Part shown: positions 17,758 through 25,778 of the stretch, in pieces
How positions within the stretch are numbered: position 1 is the stretch's first letter
Layout of the letters: the number at the start of each line of letters is the position of its first letter
Source of the DNA: RUG100 sp050953405
Lineage (GTDB): Bacteria > Bacillota > Clostridia > Peptostreptococcales > Anaerovoracaceae
NCBI GenBank assembly: GCA_050953405.1
Contig: JBMNMP010000001.1
Coordinates: 558,001-622,000 of the forward strand
Direction of reading: 5' to 3'
DNA: 64,000 nucleotides
Position numbers and translations under genes: made by a program
The notes under the pieces: generated by a model
Database searches by the model: none
What the model saw: only the letters and a program-made list of their open reading frames with translations
What the model was told of the DNA's origin: nothing

Positions 17758-18192
17758 ATGATGAGATTCAAGACAGCGGCAATGGAAGATTATGATGCCG
17801 CCTTCGACTACATAGAAAAACTCTGGACTTACAATACTTACGACAAGGAAGAGATCAGGGAAGTTTACCGAGAGGTGATCAATGACGACAACAGCTTTGC
17901 TTTTTTCCTTGTAGACGATGAGGGCGGATACCACGGTTTTTGTCACGGAGATTATTTCATCACCTTCTGGATGTCCGGCCTGACATGCTATGTATCCAGC
18001 ATCATCACCAATGAGGATGAGCGCGGCATGGGGAACGGCATCAAGCTGATGGATCATGCGGTGGAGATGGCGCGGGAACGCGGATGTAAAGCGGTCACCC
18101 TGGATTCCGGCCTGCCGCGCAAAGACGCTCACCGCTTTTATGAAAAATACGGCTTTGAGATGAGCTGCAAGGGTTTTGAACTGGCACTGTAG
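17758..18192 (+). CDS. GNAT-family N-acetyltransferase
   Basis: 144 residues. The acetyl-CoA-binding region is seen as IITNEDERGMGNGIKLMDHAVEMARERG, followed by the family end DAHRFYEKYGFE. The reaction is transfer of acetyl from acetyl-CoA to an amine of unknown identity. It begins two bases after the TetR stop. The last five codons plus stop are duplicated immediately downstream (see the repeat). Confidence 0.85.
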   Translation: MMRFKTAAMEDYDAAFDYIEKLWTYNTYDKEEIREVYREVINDDNSFAFFLVDDEGGYHGFCHGDYFITFWMSGLTCYVSSIITNEDERGMGNGIKLMDHAVEMARERGCKAVTLDSGLPRKDAHRFYEKYGFEMSCKGFELAL

Positions 18193-18210
18193 TTTGAACT
18201 GGCACTGTAG
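18175..18210 (+). repeat. tandem 18-bp duplication at the GNAT stop codon
   Basis: TTTGAACTGGCACTGTAG occurs twice back to back (18175-18192 and 18193-18210). The first copy encodes FELAL-stop; the second repeats it outside the gene, leaving a spare in-frame stop. A simple slipped-strand duplication. Confidence 0.95.
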
Positions 18211-18237
18211 AAAGTGCACAATATGGAAAATAATGAG

Positions 18238-18270
18238 AAGCGCCTGCTTTGTAAAAGCAAGGCGCTTTTT
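18238..18270 (+). terminator. intrinsic terminator after the TetR/GNAT operon
   Basis: AAGCGCCTGCTTT pairs with AAAGCAAGGCGCTT (one small mismatch), loop GTA, then a run of T (to 18270). Confidence 0.75.
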
Positions 18271-18331
18271 CCAGCCTTGGGGGGCGGGAGCCGCGACGCT
18301 GTATGCGGCGGGACGTATGTAAAATTCAAGA

Positions 18332-18360
18332 TTGACAATTTCATAGGAAAGTGGTATACA
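18332..18360 (+). promoter_or_regulatory. sigma-70 promoter of the arsR-acr3 operon
   Basis: TTGACA (18332-18337), 17-base spacer, TATACA (18355-18360). The start site would fall inside the inverted repeat at 18364-18387. Confidence 0.8.
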
Positions 18361-18363
18361 TAA

Positions 18364-18387
18364 ACACATAAACAACTATTTATGTGT
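18364..18387 (+). promoter_or_regulatory. candidate ArsR operator
   Basis: A perfect inverted repeat with nine-base arms, ACACATAAA and TTTATGTGT, around six bases. It lies just downstream of the -10 box and just upstream of the ArsR ribosome binding site, the classic position of an ArsR-family operator. Confidence 0.6.
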
Positions 18388-18406
18388 GATCATGGAGGAC
18401 ATGGTA

Positions 18407-18721
18407 ATGGATTTCAACGAAGCAACAAAGATCTGCAAAGCGCTCGGAGACGGCAAAAGATTGAAAATCATCAGCATGCTGAGGCATGGCGAACTGTGTG
18501 CCTGTAATATACTGGATGAATTCAGCATGACACAGCCTGCATTATCACATCATATGAAGCTGCTCTGTGAGGCGGGCCTGGTACACTGCCGCAAAGAGGG
18601 AAAATGGTGTCACTACTCCGTCGACAGCGACAAGTTTGGCGATTTCAAAGATTTTATCACTGAACTATCGAAGACTGATGATACAAATAAGGGCCTCCAG
18701 AACGTGTGCGCCTGCAGATGA
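18407..18721 (+). CDS. arsR: ArsR-family arsenic-responsive repressor
   Basis: About 104 residues. Winged HTH with MTQPALSHHMKLLCEAGLV as recognition helix region and the As(III) ligand loop GELCACNIL (CxC). The C-terminus adds more cysteines (NVCACR). It represses its own operon and releases DNA on binding arsenite. ATG 18407 was chosen because GGAGG lies eight bases upstream; GTG 18386 is inside the operator and is not likely. The Acr3 arsenite exporter follows, which fixes the function. Confidence 0.9.
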   Translation: MDFNEATKICKALGDGKRLKIISMLRHGELCACNILDEFSMTQPALSHHMKLLCEAGLVHCRKEGKWCHYSVDSDKFGDFKDFITELSKTDDTNKGLQNVCACR

Positions 18722-18799
18722 GGGGATCAGCCTGCAGGGGACGGGAGCCTGCTTTGCAGAAACAAGGCGACGGCACAGAATAGAAAGGAACGCAGTCCG

Positions 18800-19852
18800 A
18801 TGAAAAAGGAAAAAATAGAAATGGGAGCCTTCCAGAAATATCTCTCGATATGGGTGATCCTCTGCATGGTCGCCGGAGTCCTCATTGGGAAATATATCCC
18901 GGGGATCCCTGAAACTTTAGGGAAGCTTGAATACGCTCACGTTTCACTGCCCATGGCGGTATTGATATGGGTGATGATATACCCGATGATGATAAAGGTG
19001 GATTTTCAGAGCGTGAAAGATGTCGGCAGAAACCCGCGTGGTCTCCTTTTGACATGGATCGTAAACTGGCTGATAAAACCGTTCACGATGTATGGCATCG
19101 CGGCAGCCTTTTTCTTTGTTTTGTATAAAAATCTGATAGACCCTACGCTGGCGACTCAGTATCTTGCAGGAGCCGTGCTCCTCGGAGCCGCGCCCTGTAC
19201 TGCCATGGTGTTCGTGTGGAGCACTCTGACAAAAGGCAATCCCGCATACACTGTTGTCCAGGTGGCTACGAATGATCTCATCATATTGATCGCCTTTGTT
19301 CCTATAGTCAAGTTTCTGCTGGGAGTGTCCAGGGTCACCGTGCCCTGGGAAACGCTGTTCCTGTCGGTAGTCTTATTTGTAGTCATCCCCCTGGTTGGAG
19401 GAATCATCACAAGGATAACCGTTATCTCCAGAAAGGGAACGGATTATTTCAACGATATTTTCGTTCACAAATTCGATAAAGTGACCACAGTCGGTCTTTT
19501 GCTGACACTGATATTGCTGTTCGCATTCCAGGGCAATACGATCATAGCGCATCCACTCCACATTGTGCTCATCGCTGTGCCCCTGATAATACAGACATTC
19601 CTGATCTTTTCGATCGCTTATGGTGCGGCCTGGCGCCTGAAGCTGCCTCATGATATCGCGGCCCCGGCCGCGATGATCGGGGCCTCGAATTTCTTTGAGC
19701 TCTCGGTAGCCGTTGCCATTGCTCTGTTCGGCACGGATTCGCCCGCCGCATTGGCGACCACGGTCGGCGTATTGACAGAGGTGCCTGTGATGCTCATATT
19801 AGTCAGCATCGCAAACAAGAGCAGAGACCGCTTTCCGTGGCCAAAGCAGTGA
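18800..19852 (+). CDS. acr3: Acr3-family arsenite efflux transporter
   Basis: 350 residues, about ten transmembrane helices, the normal size for Acr3 (ArsB-3). The family signature GAAPCTAMVFVWS with its essential Cys is present, as is the second-half motif NFFELSVAVAIALFG. It exports As(OH)3 or its anion across the cytoplasmic membrane. Co-transcribed with arsR from the upstream promoter, with a 78-base gap. No arsC reductase is seen nearby. Confidence 0.93.
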   Translation: MKKEKIEMGAFQKYLSIWVILCMVAGVLIGKYIPGIPETLGKLEYAHVSLPMAVLIWVMIYPMMIKVDFQSVKDVGRNPRGLLLTWIVNWLIKPFTMYGIAAAFFFVLYKNLIDPTLATQYLAGAVLLGAAPCTAMVFVWSTLTKGNPAYTVVQVATNDLIILIAFVPIVKFLLGVSRVTVPWETLFLSVVLFVVIPLVGGIITRITVISRKGTDYFNDIFVHKFDKVTTVGLLLTLILLFAFQGNTIIAHPLHIVLIAVPLIIQTFLIFSIAYGAAWRLKLPHDIAAPAAMIGASNFFELSVAVAIALFGTDSPAALATTVGVLTEVPVMLILVSIANKSRDRFPWPKQ

Positions 19853-19859
19853 GAGCCGC

Positions 19860-21236
19860 TCAGGCCTCGGAGCTGCCGGGTGTGAAGTGACGCAGATCGT
19901 AGTATACTGTGCCCGGCGCTATGTGCGAAGCCAGGTGGGCGCCGAAGGAGCCCAGCCGGGTCACCAGTGCGAGGCCAAAGCGCCGTAATCCGTATTCTTT
20001 ACCGAAGATCCTGCCGATCACTTTTGTTGAAGCAAAGTCATAAAAGCGTTTGGCCGCGTGATAGAATTCCTCCTGCAGCTCCCATGGCGACATATTCTTG
20101 GGCTTGAAGGTGACATTCATCATGTCGAAATGGTCCCACTTGTCAGTCAGCATGCGGTGATCTTTTTTGAATTCTTCATATACCGGTGTCCCCGGATAAG
20201 GCGTCAGTATGGCCGGCTGCAGCTGGTAGGCATGGATCGAGCGCGCAAAGTCCACGCTCCTGTGCATGTCCTCTTTCTGATCTTCATCGAGTCCCAGCAC
20301 GATGCTGGCGATCACGCGTATCTTGTGGCGTTCGCAGGCCTCGCCGGCCCGCCTGATATCATCGAGATTCTGACCTTTGTGGATGCTGTTGAGGGCTTCC
20401 TGGTTCAGCGATTCGATGCCTATGAGGACTCTGGTGAGGTGGGCGTCGTGAAGTAGCTGCAGCAGTTCTTCGTCGTCTGCCATATCTGTCCTCCCGAAAA
20501 AGAACGACTCCTTAAAAGTCAAGCCCTCTGCGATCATCCGGCGGCAGATCTCTTTGGTCCTCTCTTTGTCGGCAGTGAAATTATCGTCTTCAAAGTTCAG
20601 ATACTTGAAGCCCATTTTTTTGTAGCCGCGTATCTCTTCGATCACGTTGTCGACACTCCTCTCGCGATACGGCGCGAACATCCGCGACGTAGTGCAGAAA
20701 GTGCATCTGTAGGGACAGCCGCGGGTCGAGATGACGTTGGCAGCCTCGCAGGGCGTTTTGAGGATAGAATAATCAGGGAAGGGTGCCTCGTCGAGATTCT
20801 CCATGGGGATCCCCTCTACGATCTTGTCCGTGATCCTCCCTTCAACAACATCGAGGATGACTTTCTCGCCCTCGCCTTTGATGACCTGGTCTGCATGGAG
20901 CGCAGCTTCCTCGGGCATCACGGTAGGGTGTATCCCGCCCATGATGACGCGTGCCTTGCTTTTCTTGTGGATGCGGTCCGCCAGTTGATAGCCCTTGGGT
21001 GCGTTCGGCGTCATCAGTGAAAAACAGAAAACGTCCGTGTGCTTCATAAGCTTCCTGATGTTGACAGCGGCGTTCAGTTCTTCGTACGCTTCAACGTGGT
21101 GACCGGCTCTCTTGAGGATGCCTCCGAGTACGAGCGGCCCTGTGATACAATTAGTCTGTCCGTAAATCTTTCCTCCCCACCTGTAGAAGGGTATCCGACG
21201 GAGATCGGAGGTTGGTGTGATAAAAACAATATTCAT
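19860..21236 (-). CDS. B12-binding-domain radical SAM protein
   Basis: About 458 residues. The N-terminal ~150 residues match a cobalamin-binding fold (GGILKRAGHHVEAYE; VIMGGIHPTVMPEEA), followed by a radical SAM core with CPYRCTFC (Cx3CxxC) near residue 180. The C-terminus has TPYPGTPVYEEF, typical of the large B12-radical SAM group that includes methyltransferases and ring-forming enzymes. ATG 21236 fits AAGGAAG better than 21245. It converges on acr3 with an eight-base gap. The substrate is not determinable; a role linked to arsenic is only a guess from position. Confidence 0.88.
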   Translation of the reverse strand: MNIVFITPTSDLRRIPFYRWGGKIYGQTNCITGPLVLGGILKRAGHHVEAYEELNAAVNIRKLMKHTDVFCFSLMTPNAPKGYQLADRIHKKSKARVIMGGIHPTVMPEEAALHADQVIKGEGEKVILDVVEGRITDKIVEGIPMENLDEAPFPDYSILKTPCEAANVISTRGCPYRCTFCTTSRMFAPYRERSVDNVIEEIRGYKKMGFKYLNFEDDNFTADKERTKEICRRMIAEGLTFKESFFFGRTDMADDEELLQLLHDAHLTRVLIGIESLNQEALNSIHKGQNLDDIRRAGEACERHKIRVIASIVLGLDEDQKEDMHRSVDFARSIHAYQLQPAILTPYPGTPVYEEFKKDHRMLTDKWDHFDMMNVTFKPKNMSPWELQEEFYHAAKRFYDFASTKVIGRIFGKEYGLRRFGLALVTRLGSFGAHLASHIAPGTVYYDLRHFTPGSSEA

Positions 21237-21245
21237 TTCTGTCAT

Positions 21246-21939
21246 CTTCCTTTTATAGTTTATTATGTCAAAATCAGCGTAATCGTAACAGTGAATACGC
21301 GGGTTGATTATTCTCGGTCGCTGAGGGCTGCAGCCATTCCACGTTCATGTTTTCATATCACGTATGTGCTTACTGATTGTACCTTGAGAGAAAACCTCAC
21401 CGCTGAGCGGCCAGATCTCTTCGTTGACTGTCGTCTGCTGATATGAATTTATATGGTTGACTGAGCGGGAAGAGCGGTATACAAAACGTCGGTGGCAGAC
21501 CGGAGGCCGCGATCACAGAAGGGCGATCTCCTTGTTGTCATCGGACGAAGATTGTCCGATCTCCGGGCCGGAATATGGCCACTGGTATCCCGTTTAGCAG
21601 CCTCATCCGCTGCTGCCGGATGCGGGGTGTGATACCGTGATTTGAACACATTCCAACTGTGTGATATATGTATTTCCGCGGATGCTTTCTGCGGCATCCG
21701 TCTCTGGCGTTTTGCCGTGTTCACGGTGAGCCATATGAGATACCTCCTGCAGAACATTCTGCCTGTCATTTACTGTTGTTTCTGATGCTAAAATCTCATC
21801 GTATCTCGCTCGATATATATGCTAACACCAACCGGCTGAATTTTCAATATTTTTATCGATCATTATTGTGATATGGTCACAGACAGGAGCCCTCTTATCT
21901 GATATTATACAAATATAGAGATGAACAGGGGGCATTGTA
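21246..21939. other. 694-bp intergenic region
   Basis: No long convincing gene. It is AT-rich next to the flanking genes and GC-richer in the middle (about 21400-21720). The only item with translation signals is the short minus-strand frame at 21603-21734. GCCGCAGAA/TTCTGCGGC-type self-complementarity near 21676-21700 could form a hairpin. The rhodanese gene promoter should lie at the right end (TATTAT at 21903-21908). Confidence 0.6.
21603..21734 (-). CDS. possible small protein (43 aa)
   Basis: The frame begins MAHREHGKTPETDAAES and ends in GSSG-stop. AGGAGG lies exactly eight bases before the ATG on the minus strand, as strong as any start in the window. No family is recognised, and the coding nature rests on the ribosome binding site alone. 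Confidence 0.3.
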   Translation of the reverse strand: MAHREHGKTPETDAAESIRGNTYITQLECVQITVSHPASGSSG

Positions 21940-22266
21940 ATGGGCTTTTTAGATTTTATTAAGGGAAAGAATATCAACGATGGTGTGCAGCAGTTTTCGC
22001 AGAGCGACGGCGCGGTGCTGCTGGATGTGAGGACGGAGCCCGAATACAGGGGAGGACACATCCCGGGCAGCGTCAATGTCCCCCTTGAAGATATAGCGGG
22101 GGCACCGGGCCTGGTGAGCGACAAGTCGAAACCGCTCTATGTGTACTGCTTCAGCGGTGCCCGCAGTTCGCGGGCGTGTTCTCTGCTGCGCAGGATGGGC
22201 TATGAAGATGTAACCAATATCGGAGGTATCGCAGGATATCGGGGAAAGGTGGTTCGCAAAGGATGA
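21940..22266 (+). CDS. single-domain rhodanese
   Basis: 108 residues. One rhodanese domain with LLDVRTEPEYRGGHIPGSVNVPL and the active-site loop CFSGARS (Cys70), which carries a persulfide. It overlaps the next gene by four bases (ATGA). That gene encodes a flavoprotein with its own rhodanese domain, so the pair probably handles sulfane sulfur or CoA persulfide in the cytoplasm. Confidence 0.92.
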   Translation: MGFLDFIKGKNINDGVQQFSQSDGAVLLDVRTEPEYRGGHIPGSVNVPLEDIAGAPGLVSDKSKPLYVYCFSGARSSRACSLLRRMGYEDVTNIGGIAGYRGKVVRKG

Positions 22267-24101
22267 AAGTAGTAATCGTAGGAGGAGTCGCCGGCGGAGC
22301 GAACGCGGCAGCGCGCATACGCAGGCTGGACGAAGCAGCTGAGATCGTTATATTTGAACGTACGGGGTATATTTCGTACGCTAACTGCGGTCTGCCGTAT
22401 TATGCGGGCGGAGTCATTGAGGACAGGAACGAACTGACACTGCAGACACCGCACAGCTTCTGGCAGAGATTCCGCATCGATGTGCGGGTGCATCATGAAG
22501 TGCAGCAGATAGATACTGAGAAGAAGACGGTGAGCGTGAAAGATCTGGAGAGCGGGGAGGTTTCCGAGGAAGCTTATGACAAGCTGATCCTGGCTCCGGG
22601 CGCCAGCCCCATAGTGCCTCCGTTTGAAGGCACTGACAGCGAGCGTCTGTTCACGCTGCGCACGGTCGAAGATACGCTGAAGATACGTGAATTCATACTA
22701 CGCGAAAAGCCGCAGTCGGTCGTCCTCGCCGGAGGCGGATACATAGGGCTGGAGATGGCTGAAAACCTGAGGGAGACGGGAATGGAAGTGACCATCGTGC
22801 AGCGCCCGGATCAGCTGCTGGCATCGCTCGACTATGATATGGCGACGCTGGTGCACGCGTGTTTCCGCAGCCATGGCGTAAAGGTGATGACGGGCACGTC
22901 TGTCGCCGGATTCAAAGATGAGGACGGCGGCATCACTACTCTGCTGGAGGGCAGGGAACCGCTGAAGTCCGACATGGTGGTCCTCGCGATCGGTGTCCGT
23001 CCGGAGACCGGACTGGCCGGTGATCAGTTTTCAAAGGGCATCAAAGGCAGTCTGGCAGTAAATGAAAAGATGGAGACCGGGGTCCCCGATGTTTATGCGC
23101 TCGGCGATGCCGTACAGGTAAAAAATCTGGTGACCGGAAAGCCCGCAGTGATCGCTCTGGCCGGTCCCGCCAACAGACAGGGGCGCCTCGTGGGAGATCA
23201 GATCTGCCGCGGGCAGGGAGCTTACCTCGGGTCGCAGGGTTCTTCAGTGGTCAAGCTGTTTCGGATGACAGTGGCCACGACAGGGATCAACGAGCGGACA
23301 GCTGCCGCGGAAGGCATCGAATACGAACGTCTCGTGCTCTCGCCTTCATCACACGCCACATATTATCCCGGTGCCAGTGTGATGACCATCAAGCTGATAT
23401 ATGAAAAGGGCTCTCTGAGGATACTCGGTGCGCAGATCGTCGGTTATGAAGGTGTCGACAAGCGCATCGACGTGATAGCGACCGCCATTTTCGCGGGGCT
23501 CAAAGTCACGCAGCTGAAGGATCTGGATCTTGCATATGCGCCCCCGTATTCCTCGGCCAAGGATCCCGTGAATATGGCCGGCTTTATGGCGGAGAACATC
23601 GAGGACGGTCTCGTGAAACAGTTTTACTGGGAAGAGATCGAGGGACTGAGGAAGCGCGAGGTGACCCTGCTGGATGTGCGCACTCCTGAGGAGTACGCTG
23701 AGGGTGCCGCCGCGGGCTTCAGGAATATCCCGCTGGACGAACTGCGCGAACGGCTGAACGAGGTGCCGCAGGACAAGCCGGTATATGTGATGTGCCAGAG
23801 CGGGCAGCGCAGCTATATAGCCTGCCGCCTGCTGAGCCAGAAGGGCTATGACTGCTATAATTTCTCCGGCGGCTATCGCTTTTACCAGAGCATCTTCGAT
23901 GACCGTGAGCCGGGCAGTTCAGCTTACCCGTGCGGCAGGGAACGCAGTGACTGCGGGAATGCGGACGCGGATGCCGGGGGCACCGGGACGCAGCCGGAAG
24001 GCGGCTCCAAAGATCCGGAAGCCTGGCTGCTGGCAGCCTGCCCCATATGTTATGCAGCCGCCAAGGTCAAGAGCGCGGTCAGCAAGAGAAAGAGCAGGTA
24101 A
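22263..24101 (+). CDS. CoA-disulfide-reductase-like flavoprotein with C-terminal rhodanese domain
   Basis: 612 residues. FAD-binding VIVGGVAGGANAAARIRRLD at the start, redox Cys in SYANCGLPYY (Cys42), NAD(P)H-binding GGGYIGLEMAENL near 160-175, FAD-contact ALGDA, then a rhodanese domain (about 455-550) with LLDVRTPEEYAEG and active-site CQSGQRS. This matches the CoA-disulfide/CoA-persulfide reductase-rhodanese fusions that use NAD(P)H to reduce CoA-SSH or polysulfide. The last ~60 residues are an unusual low-complexity Gly/Ala/Asp tail ending in a lysine- and arginine-rich stretch with CPICYAAAK, not part of the usual family. Coupled to the upstream rhodanese gene. Confidence 0.92.
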   Translation: MKVVIVGGVAGGANAAARIRRLDEAAEIVIFERTGYISYANCGLPYYAGGVIEDRNELTLQTPHSFWQRFRIDVRVHHEVQQIDTEKKTVSVKDLESGEVSEEAYDKLILAPGASPIVPPFEGTDSERLFTLRTVEDTLKIREFILREKPQSVVLAGGGYIGLEMAENLRETGMEVTIVQRPDQLLASLDYDMATLVHACFRSHGVKVMTGTSVAGFKDEDGGITTLLEGREPLKSDMVVLAIGVRPETGLAGDQFSKGIKGSLAVNEKMETGVPDVYALGDAVQVKNLVTGKPAVIALAGPANRQGRLVGDQICRGQGAYLGSQGSSVVKLFRMTVATTGINERTAAAEGIEYERLVLSPSSHATYYPGASVMTIKLIYEKGSLRILGAQIVGYEGVDKRIDVIATAIFAGLKVTQLKDLDLAYAPPYSSAKDPVNMAGFMAENIEDGLVKQFYWEEIEGLRKREVTLLDVRTPEEYAEGAAAGFRNIPLDELRERLNEVPQDKPVYVMCQSGQRSYIACRLLSQKGYDCYNFSGGYRFYQSIFDDREPGSSAYPCGRERSDCGNADADAGGTGTQPEGGSKDPEAWLLAACPICYAAAKVKSAVSKRKSR

Positions 24102-24206
24102 ATGCAGGGAAGCGTTTTCCCCGGAAGGCGGGATACCATTTCAGTAATATTTACTGCTGATTGTGGTATAATATAGCTTGATTCAAGGCCTGAAGGAGAG
24201 AACGAT

Positions 24207-25115
24207 ATGCAGAAAGCACTATTACTGATGAATGGATCTGCCGGCAGGGCGCAGGTCAGTCAGGAGACTTACAGAATAATCGAGAAGATGGCTCTGGCCG
24301 GCTACCGGGTCACAGTATGTCCGGTCGAGCCTTCGAGGGGACTTCGTTCAGAGGAAGTGATAGTAGAAGAAGGTGAGAAATTCGATCTGATCACCTGTGC
24401 GGGCGGCGACGGCACGCTGAACCACGTTATCAACGCGATGATGAAAATACCTCAGGAGAAGAGACCGAGAATGGGATACATCCCGGCCGGCAGCACCAAT
24501 GATTTTGCCCGGAGCCTGGAAATACCGACCGAAGTCGGTGATGCGGTCGATGTGATAACGGGCGGAGCACCTTTCCGTTACGATCTCGGAAAGTTCAACG
24601 ACCGGTATTTCAATTACATTGCGGCTTTCGGGGCTTTTTCCGCGGTCAGCTATTCAACGAGCCAGAACTTCAAGAACGCCTTCGGCCATGCGGCTTATAT
24701 ACTGAGGGCGCTGACGACGTTTCAGAAAAACGTGCACTACAGCTGCCACATGCAGATCACCACGGAGGACTTTGAAGAGGAGAGCGATTACGTATTCGGC
24801 GCCATATACAATACGATGTCGGTCGGCGGATTCCAGCTGAAGGACAACGTGCAGACAGAGCTCGATGACGGTTATTTTGAGATGCTGCTGGTGAAGGCGC
24901 CGAGAAACGTACTGATCCTCAATCAGATAGCTCTCAAGCTGCTGAACGGTGATCTGAACGACCCGCACGTGACTTTCCACAAAGTGAAGCACGCGAAAAT
25001 CGTTCCCGACAAGGAAACGGGCTGGGCTCTCGACGGGGAGTACGGCGGCTCGCCGTCAGAAATAAATTTTGAAGTATGTCCGCGCGCCATCGAACTGATG
25101 GTGCCCGACAAATAA
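24207..25115 (+). CDS. YegS/BmrU-family lipid (diacylglycerol) kinase
   Basis: 302 residues. DAG-kinase catalytic motif CAGGDGTLNHVINAM near residues 73-87 and YIPAGSTNDFARSL near 100. The family phosphorylates diacylglycerol or related lipids with ATP in membrane lipid recycling. GAAGGAGAG precedes ATG 24207; TATAAT lies at 24167-24172. Just upstream, CAGTAA-TAT-TTACTG (24142-24156) is a perfect inverted repeat that could be an operator. Monocistronic. Confidence 0.9.
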   Translation: MQKALLLMNGSAGRAQVSQETYRIIEKMALAGYRVTVCPVEPSRGLRSEEVIVEEGEKFDLITCAGGDGTLNHVINAMMKIPQEKRPRMGYIPAGSTNDFARSLEIPTEVGDAVDVITGGAPFRYDLGKFNDRYFNYIAAFGAFSAVSYSTSQNFKNAFGHAAYILRALTTFQKNVHYSCHMQITTEDFEEESDYVFGAIYNTMSVGGFQLKDNVQTELDDGYFEMLLVKAPRNVLILNQIALKLLNGDLNDPHVTFHKVKHAKIVPDKETGWALDGEYGGSPSEINFEVCPRAIELMVPDK

Positions 25116-25185
25116 TTGCAGCAGAGCACCCGGGCCGGCGAAGAGGCCCGGGTTTCCGGATTTTTGAAAGGCCGTTTTTCCATGA

Positions 25186-25563
25186 TCATGCCGGCCATGA
25201 GAGTGCCAGACGTCCTCCCAGGAAGACGGCGGCGATGCCGGCGGCGGCGCTGACCGCCAGGTAAGCCACGCCCAGCAAAAAGTGCGAGTGCTCCATGATG
25301 TTAGTAGTCTCCAGCGCCAGTGTGGAGAAGGTGGTGAAGCCGCCGCAGACTCCGACCTTGAGGAACAGTATCAGTCTCGGGTCGATGTCCTCTTTGATGA
25401 GTACCAGGGTCACCAGATAACCTATCGCGAAGGCACCGGCAAAATTGGTGATGAAGGTGGCCGGAAAGAGATTGTATCTCCCGGGCAGCTGTATCAGTGT
25501 GATTAAATATCGTGCTATGGCGCCTATGAAACCTCCGGCGCCCACCAGCAGGCAGTTGATCAT
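25186..25563 (-). CDS. crcB: CrcB/Fluc fluoride ion channel
   Basis: 125 residues, four transmembrane helices, with the family signature GGFIGAIARY and the pore motif GFTTFSTLALE. It lets fluoride leave the cell as a dual-topology dimer. GAGGAGG precedes ATG 25563. The leader carries a fluoride riboswitch with terminator, which fixes both function and regulation. Only one crcB copy is present, consistent with the homodimeric form. Confidence 0.96.
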   Translation of the reverse strand: MINCLLVGAGGFIGAIARYLITLIQLPGRYNLFPATFITNFAGAFAIGYLVTLVLIKEDIDPRLILFLKVGVCGGFTTFSTLALETTNIMEHSHFLLGVAYLAVSAAAGIAAVFLGGRLALSWPA

Positions 25564-25605
25564 ATATTCCTCCTCTTACTTGAGACCGGCTCCGCGCCGG
25601 CAAAC

Positions 25606-25704
25606 AAAAAATGACTTGCCGCAGCAAAAATAAGGCTGCAGAAGCCATCAGCTAACTAGCGGTTTCGGCGCAGATCCGCGCCGAGGGAGACCTCATTCCC
25701 AGAT
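25606..25704 (-). promoter_or_regulatory. fluoride riboswitch (crcB motif) with terminator
   Basis: On the minus strand the leader reads GGGAATGAGGTCTCCC, an inserted GC-rich stem (CGGCGCGGATCTGCGCCG), AAACCGCT, then AGCTGATGGCTTCTG: the conserved parts of the crcB aptamer (25636-25704). Downstream, GCAGC/GCTGC extended by ATGGCTT/AAGTCAT with G-U pairing forms a hairpin followed by six T (25606-25648). Its 5' arm includes the aptamer 3' strand, so fluoride binding should block termination. Confidence 0.93.
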
Positions 25705-25707
25705 AAG

Positions 25708-25736
25708 ATTATATCGGTACAGCCATCGCTATGCAA
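25708..25736 (-). promoter_or_regulatory. promoter of the fluoride riboswitch/crcB transcript
   Basis: On the minus strand TTGCAT (25731-25736), 17-base spacer and TATAAT (25708-25713) place the start about at the first base of the aptamer. Confidence 0.65.
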
Positions 25737-25778
25737 GACCGATTTTTCAAAGCTTCACTGCTGTGATATAATGCGGGC

